Source: an uncultured Erythrobacter sp. (GTDB lineage Bacteria > Pseudomonadota > Alphaproteobacteria > Sphingomonadales > Sphingomonadaceae). From it: DNA of 47,455 nt. The position numbers and the translations under genes are program-made. A model generated the notes under the pieces. That model ran no database searches. It was given only the letters and a program-made list of their open reading frames with translations, and was not told where the DNA came from. Shown one piece after another: positions 44,466-47,455 of this stretch (within the stretch, counting starts at the first letter, position 1; the number at the start of each line of letters is the position of its first letter). The DNA lies in NCBI GenBank assembly GCA_913061345.1, contig CAJXTZ010000009.1, positions 1-47,455 on the forward strand, written 5' to 3'.

Positions 44466-44615
44466 TTAGAACATCGTATAGATGAAAGGAGCGACAGCCG
44501 TGCCCTGCGTCAGGACGATCAACAGTCCGAACAGGAACATGACGGCCACGATCGGCGCCAGCCAGAGCTTCTTGCGCGCTCTCAGAAAGGTCCAGAGTTC
44601 TCTAGCAAGTTCCAT
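44466..44615 (-). CDS. DUF5989 family small membrane protein
   Basis: This 49-residue gene is easy to miss. The product is MELARELWTFLRARKKLWL, then one membrane helix ending in VLTQGTAVAPFIYTMF. The FLRARKK basic motif, the helix and the QGTAVAPFIYT ending are the hallmarks of DUF5989, found next to NodU-type carbamoyltransferases in many bacteria. It is a single-pass inner-membrane protein with a positively charged cytoplasmic side. It lies 9 bases after the SxtJ gene and 10 before the carbamoyltransferase gene. A role in anchoring or presenting the acceptor is likely but unproven. Confidence 0.88.
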   Translation of the reverse strand: MELARELWTFLRARKKLWLAPIVAVMFLFGLLIVLTQGTAVAPFIYTMF

Positions 44616-44624
44616 GTCGGTTCC

Positions 44625-45062
44625 TTAAAACTGGTTTTCCATGGTTTTTGGATTGGACCCGCCCGGTGATCGAGAGATCCAGTAGGAGTTTTCATCGGCA
44701 GGACGTTTCAATTTGAGAGCGTCGCGACCGAAAAGCTTCATCACGAGGCCAATCGGGACAAACAGGAACACGTACATCAGCGCCATGATGATGGGGTTGA
44801 CGATTTTCGCGAGAAGCAACCCCAACTTCCCCCAGGCCCTGTTGAAAAAACTGAGCGTGGCCGGGCGCACGATTGCAAGCAGGAAAAGCGATCCACCCAC
44901 CGCCGTCAGAATGGCCGTACTTGTCGCTCCTGCATCAAGTGCGAACCAACGAACGAGCGCAATGGCGAGAAGGATGCCACCGACCGTAAGGCCAAAAGAC
45001 CTGTCGGAAGGTCCCTCAACCTCCTGGTGATCCTCAAACGTATCATGAGCCACCTTGGCCAT
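44625..45062 (-). CDS. SxtJ family membrane protein
   Basis: The 145-residue product has an N-terminal cytoplasmic stretch (HDTFEDHQEVEGPSDRSFGLTVG), three membrane helices, and a conserved C-terminal half: FNRAWGKLGLLLAKIVNPIIMALMYVFLFVP (in part), then KRPADENSYWISR. This is the SxtJ family, named from the saxitoxin gene cluster, where it also neighbours a carbamoyltransferase (SxtI). Its function is unknown. GGGGGAG nine bases upstream supports ATG 45062. It is the first gene of the operon that continues to 41220. Confidence 0.9.
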   Translation of the reverse strand: MAKVAHDTFEDHQEVEGPSDRSFGLTVGGILLAIALVRWFALDAGATSTAILTAVGGSLFLLAIVRPATLSFFNRAWGKLGLLLAKIVNPIIMALMYVFLFVPIGLVMKLFGRDALKLKRPADENSYWISRSPGGSNPKTMENQF

Positions 45063-45372
45063 CTTTACCGCTCCCCCAGCGTCGCCCTTCCAGGCCTCGA
45101 TCCGTGCCAGCTTCACCCCTGAACGCCGACACCGGTTCATCGCTATCAAAGTCTTCGATAGCAGCAACGCCAGTATTCACTCTTAAACAATGCGGCACAA
45201 TAGCCTATTTGGAGAGCGATGGTCTAAGTCGGTGTAACTCAAAAGAATGCAAAGGTATCTTGCGCACCCTCGCCACCTGGACCACATCCCAAAACCAGGA
45301 CGACCAAAAGGCAAACGCCCAATGACTTCCTCGAATCCACCGCATTTCCGAGATGTTTTGGGAAGGCGGCGC
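45063..45372. other. intergenic region upstream of the SxtJ operon
   Basis: No gene is supported in these 310 bases. They should hold the promoter of the leftward SxtJ operon, but no EcfG motif or clear sigma-70 pair stands out. The part around 45180-45260 is richer in A and T than the flanks. In-frame sequence upstream of the SxtJ start on the minus strand is open but has no ribosome binding site. Confidence 0.5.
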
Positions 45373-45446
45373 TGGAGCGGGTGAAGGGAATCGAACCCTC
45401 GTCGTCAGCTTGGGAAGCTGCTGCTCTACCATTGAGCTACACCCGC
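45373..45446 (-). tRNA. tRNA-Gly (anticodon CCC)
   Basis: On the minus strand the 71-base body folds into the cloverleaf: acceptor GCGGGTG/CACCCGC, D-arm GCTC-AATGGTA-GAGC, anticodon loop TTCCCAA with anticodon CCC, and T-arm GAGGG-TTCGATT-CCCTT. CCA is encoded (45373-45375). It closely resembles E. coli glyU. The top pair of the anticodon stem is a G-A mismatch. It reads the glycine codon GGG. Confidence 0.97.
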
Positions 45447-45759
45447 GCGGCGTGGGTCATTAGGCGCGCCTTCGCCCTTTCGTCAATTGGCATGCGATGC
45501 GTTGCGGCATGGGCGTTGCCCTCCCCGGTTGTATCCCGCCAGACGAAAGGCTCTCCTACCTTTCGTGTTGCGAGTAATCGCCATGCTCTCGACGACGAAC
45601 TGGAGACGAATTCTGACGTCTCAATCGAAATTACCGTTTAATCTTGTAGTTTCATGATGCCAATTGATGCAACAATAGTGGGGGTTTTAATAATACCGAG
45701 CTTATCGTTGTGTACGGGAACTTTTCGGAACATTGCTTCTTGCCATCCCTTGGTTTGGT
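45447..45759. other. intergenic region between tRNA-Gly and rlpA, with an AT-rich patch
   Basis: No gene is supported. About 45595-45720 is clearly richer in A and T than the surrounding sequence (TTTAATCTTGTAGTTTC, AACAATAG, GGGGTTTTAATAATA), fitting a promoter region for rlpA. The left part should include the promoter of the tRNA on the minus strand. Nothing like an attachment-site repeat of the tRNA 3' end is visible, so no integrated element is indicated. Confidence 0.5.
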
Positions 45760-46350
45760 ATGAGGAATTACAATAACAGCGCCAACGACCAAAACCATCA
45801 CACCGCAGCGCAGGATCATACCCTGCCCAGTCGCCGGGATCGATTGCCCATGTTCATGCGGTTGAAATCGCAGCGACAGATGGCCTTTGCAGGGACTGGT
45901 GTGTTCGCCGCGATCGCCTTCATACTGGGCGCGCTGCTGGTTCAGGATCGTTCTTCCCCGGACGTGGTGAAGCTTGGCAAGGGCAAGGCCAGCGTAGAAA
46001 CCGTGCCAGTCTCCCAATTGGAACCGGTGATCGACACGCCCTCGCCCCGCGAAAGTGCGATGGGCGATGGGAAGGCCAGTTATTATGGCAATGAACTGGC
46101 GGGCAACCGCACGGCGACCGGGGAGGTGTTCGATCCCAACAAGTTGACGGCCGCCCACCGTACGCTGCCGCTAGGTAGCGAGGTGCGCGTCACCAATCCT
46201 CGCAACGATGAAAGCGTCGTGGTGCGCATCAACGACCGCGGCCCCTATCATGGCAACCGTGTGATCGATCTCAGCCATGCCGCGGCCCAGGAAATCGGCC
46301 TGATCCGCTCCGGCACCGGGCGCGTAAATCTCGCGTTGCTCGTTACCTGA
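45760..46350 (+). CDS. rlpA: RlpA family septal ring lytic transglycosylase
   Basis: RlpA cleaves naked glycan strands at division sites. The product has one N-terminal membrane helix (AFAGTGVFAAIAFILGALLV), a linker and a double-psi beta-barrel: DGKASYYGNELAGNRTATGEVFD, AAHRTLPLGSEVRVTNP, VVVRINDRGPYHGNRVIDLS (in pieces), with the catalytic Glu (TGE) and Asp (NDRGP) of the family. No SPOR domain is present, and an inner-membrane anchor replaces the usual lipoprotein signal. ATG 45760 is used; ATG 45850 is also plausible and would leave a short N-terminus before the helix. Confidence 0.92.
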   Translation: MRNYNNSANDQNHHTAAQDHTLPSRRDRLPMFMRLKSQRQMAFAGTGVFAAIAFILGALLVQDRSSPDVVKLGKGKASVETVPVSQLEPVIDTPSPRESAMGDGKASYYGNELAGNRTATGEVFDPNKLTAAHRTLPLGSEVRVTNPRNDESVVVRINDRGPYHGNRVIDLSHAAAQEIGLIRSGTGRVNLALLVT

Positions 46351-46478
46351 GTAAACCATCGCCCTGAATTCGTTCTGCGCGGTACAAGCGATCAGGTTCC
46401 GGATCTCCCGAAACCGACTAAGATCAAAAGGCCAATCTGTCTGGCGTATCACCCGGCGCGGCGCTAGTATCGACGATT

Positions 46479-46790
46479 ATGAGAAACATTACGCTAGTAC
46501 TTGCCACCATTGCGCTGACCGCATGCGCCACCGCTGTGCCCCCGCCATTCGACGAGAATGGCAATCCCAATGTGCGCGATCCTGCCGGAGAATGCGATGC
46601 CGAAGCGGTCCAGGATCATATCGGCCATCGCGCCAGTGCGGATGCTGGTGCTACACTTCTGGATCTTTCCGGCGCGCGTACCTTGCGCTGGCAGCCGCCG
46701 CGTAGTGCTGTCACCATGGATTACCGGCCGGATCGGCTTACTGTCACCTATGATGACGACATGATGATCGAGAGGATTACCTGTGGTTAA
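46479..46790 (+). CDS. I78 family peptidase inhibitor lipoprotein
   Basis: The 103-residue product has a lipoprotein signal (lipobox LTACAT) and a small potato-inhibitor-like domain: CDAEAVQDHIGH, then RTLRWQPPRSAVTMDYRPDRLTVTYDDDMMIERITCG in pieces. The pattern of a Cys near the start, a closing Cys at the end, the RPDRL strand and the final I-x-R-x-T-C-G matches peptidase inhibitor family I78 (AmfpI-type serine protease inhibitors). It is exported and likely faces periplasmic or outside proteases. The last bases overlap a possible 33-codon frame. Confidence 0.85.
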   Translation: MRNITLVLATIALTACATAVPPPFDENGNPNVRDPAGECDAEAVQDHIGHRASADAGATLLDLSGARTLRWQPPRSAVTMDYRPDRLTVTYDDDMMIERITCG

Positions 46791-46884
46791 CCCCGATCAT
46801 GGCGGGCTAGCGCATCGCGCCATGATAGGAGAAAACCGCGTCACCGTATTCAAGGCCGATATCGTGATCGGTAGCCTGCGATGA
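46783..46884 (+). CDS. possible 33-residue coupling ORF
   Basis: A frame starting GTG at 46783, overlapping the end of the I78 gene, runs to TGA at 46882-46884 and overlaps the next start (ATGA). It would encode VNPDHGGLAHRAMIGENRV and a short hydrophobic tail. Overlaps at both ends are unusual for random sequence, but no ribosome binding site or family is visible. It may be only a leader that couples translation of the two lipoproteins. Confidence 0.2.
   Translation: MVNPDHGGLAHRAMIGENRVTVFKADIVIGSLR
46796..46826. other. inverted repeat between two lipoprotein genes
   Basis: ATCATGGC (46796-46803) pairs with GCCATGAT (46819-46826) around a 15-base, GC-rich loop. There is no T-run, so it is not a typical terminator. 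It could be an operator or an mRNA hairpin between the I78 inhibitor and the next lipoprotein. Confidence 0.45.
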
Positions 46885-47255
46885 CTGCGCGGCTTCTTCT
46901 GACTATTTCTGCGATCTCCTTGCTTGCAAGCTGCGGTGATGATCTCGAAAGCCGCCAGACCGCTGTGCAGGATCGGACGCCCGAGCGGGACTTGTCGATA
47001 CAGTCCCCGCCGCAAAGTGCACGTGATTCTGCGGTTTCGGCGACGGCGGCACCCGCTGAAGGATTTGCCGATGATACCCTAGCGAACGGCAAAGACGCCG
47101 GTATCGTAGAAGACGCCGCGCCCGACGAGCTGATCGACAATGCACAGGGTTTTTCGACCGATCCCGTTGACGATACGTCGGGTTTCGATCCGTCGCCCGA
47201 CACCCCGCAGGGCTTTGCGCCAGAACCTATCGGAGTGGAAGCCTTCGAAGAGTAA
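46881..47255 (+). CDS. acidic lipoprotein of unknown function
   Basis: The 124-residue product has a lipoprotein signal (MTARLLLTISAISLLASCGD; lipobox LLASC). The rest is low-complexity, acidic and probably disordered, with two related copies of GFSTDPVDDTSGFDPSPD- and PQGFAPEP-like segments. It has no recognisable domain. It follows the I78 inhibitor by 90 bases and likely shares its transcript. A periplasmic or outer-membrane location is expected. Confidence 0.7.
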   Translation: MTARLLLTISAISLLASCGDDLESRQTAVQDRTPERDLSIQSPPQSARDSAVSATAAPAEGFADDTLANGKDAGIVEDAAPDELIDNAQGFSTDPVDDTSGFDPSPDTPQGFAPEPIGVEAFEE

Positions 47256-47392
47256 CCTTCGACGCGTGATACGCACTTTTTATTGCGCAAAGTTTCGTAA
47301 GTGACCGGTTGTGTCGCAATGCACCTTTTGACATTGCGACCGTGCACACGCCCTGAGAAACGCCATGCACACGACCCGTGCAGGAGACACGC

Positions 47393-47455
47393 ATGACCGG
47401 CCAGTTCCAGCTTACCGAAGACCAGCGCGCCATTCAGGAGATGGCGCAGCGTTTC
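47393..47455 (+). CDS. acyl-CoA dehydrogenase N-terminus (cut by window edge)
   Basis: The frame runs off the right edge. AGGAGA lies seven bases before ATG 47393. The 21 visible residues (FQLTEDQRAIQEMAQRF) match the first helix of acyl-CoA dehydrogenases, which oxidise acyl-CoA to trans-2-enoyl-CoA with FAD. The substrate class cannot be told from this fragment. The 137 bases upstream hold no obvious motif beyond a possible promoter. Confidence 0.7.
   Translation, partial: MTGQFQLTEDQRAIQEMAQRF

Noticed and set aside
45373..45446. Integration site of a mobile element at tRNA-Gly
   Set aside because: No integrase, no direct repeat of the tRNA 3' end and no phage genes in the window.

Overview
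The window looks like a contiguous piece of a GC-rich alphaproteobacterial chromosome, most likely from the Sphingomonadales, family Erythrobacteraceae. The reasons are a crtY-crtI-crtB carotenoid block, many small lipoproteins, protein families typical of that group (DUF3008, DUF3140, DUF6491, DUF885, an Mpo1-like protein, I78 inhibitor), and promoter motifs of the alphaproteobacterial general-stress sigma factor EcfG (GGAAC-N16/17-CGTT). The genus is inference. There is no phage, insertion sequence, CRISPR array or conjugative element. Most of the window is core and near-core chromosome.

Layout. 1-1185: the 5' end of a lipoprotein gene cut by the window edge, and dapD. 1238-4142: nine packed small genes (DUF2945, DUF3008, DUF3140, DUF1810, cupin, PNPOx-like, DUF3253, DoxX) behind an EcfG-like promoter. 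4195-10611: SWIB-domain protein, PEBP-family protein, a frameshifted S41 protease, lipoproteins, a decayed fasciclin gene, a coiled-coil ORF whose start codon appears to be ATC, a cold-shock protein, and a non-coding stretch with five hairpins in tandem. 10612-15756: small membrane and stress proteins, a CDF metal transporter, DUF2726, and a LuxR-type HTH protein with a C-terminal membrane segment plus two partners. 15767-25371: thiC with its TPP riboswitch, a DUF885 zinc peptidase, an AbgT-family transporter, a SRAP-family protein lacking catalytic residues, and an S9 peptidase. 25444-26288: a membrane protein plus winged-helix regulator behind three copies of one palindrome. 26310-31789: MipA/OmpV porin, then crtY-crtI-LOG-crtB. 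31857-39974: acyl-CoA carboxylase biotin subunit, glpD with an MFS exporter, dinB, NUDIX, pgl, dps and a membrane protein. 40170-45062: a LacI regulator, then a four-gene operon SxtJ / DUF5989 / NodU-type carbamoyltransferase / membrane SGNH hydrolase. 45373-47455: tRNA-Gly(CCC), rlpA, an I78 inhibitor, a lipoprotein, and the start of an acyl-CoA dehydrogenase.

How the parts work together. EcfG-like promoters lie at a constant 25-42 bp from the start codons of the small-gene cluster, a secreted protein, a PRC-barrel-like lipoprotein, the MipA porin and dps, so a fair share of the window probably belongs to one general stress response. The crt genes make cyclic carotenoids from geranylgeranyl diphosphate. 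The SxtJ/DUF5989/carbamoyltransferase/SGNH operon is the best candidate for a poorly described system: it pairs a cytosolic carbamoyl transfer enzyme with two small membrane proteins and a membrane-anchored hydrolase, which suggests decoration of a lipid-linked or exported glycan. That function is inference. Signs of decay or sequence error (one frameshift, one degraded gene, two apparent ATC starts) are listed separately.
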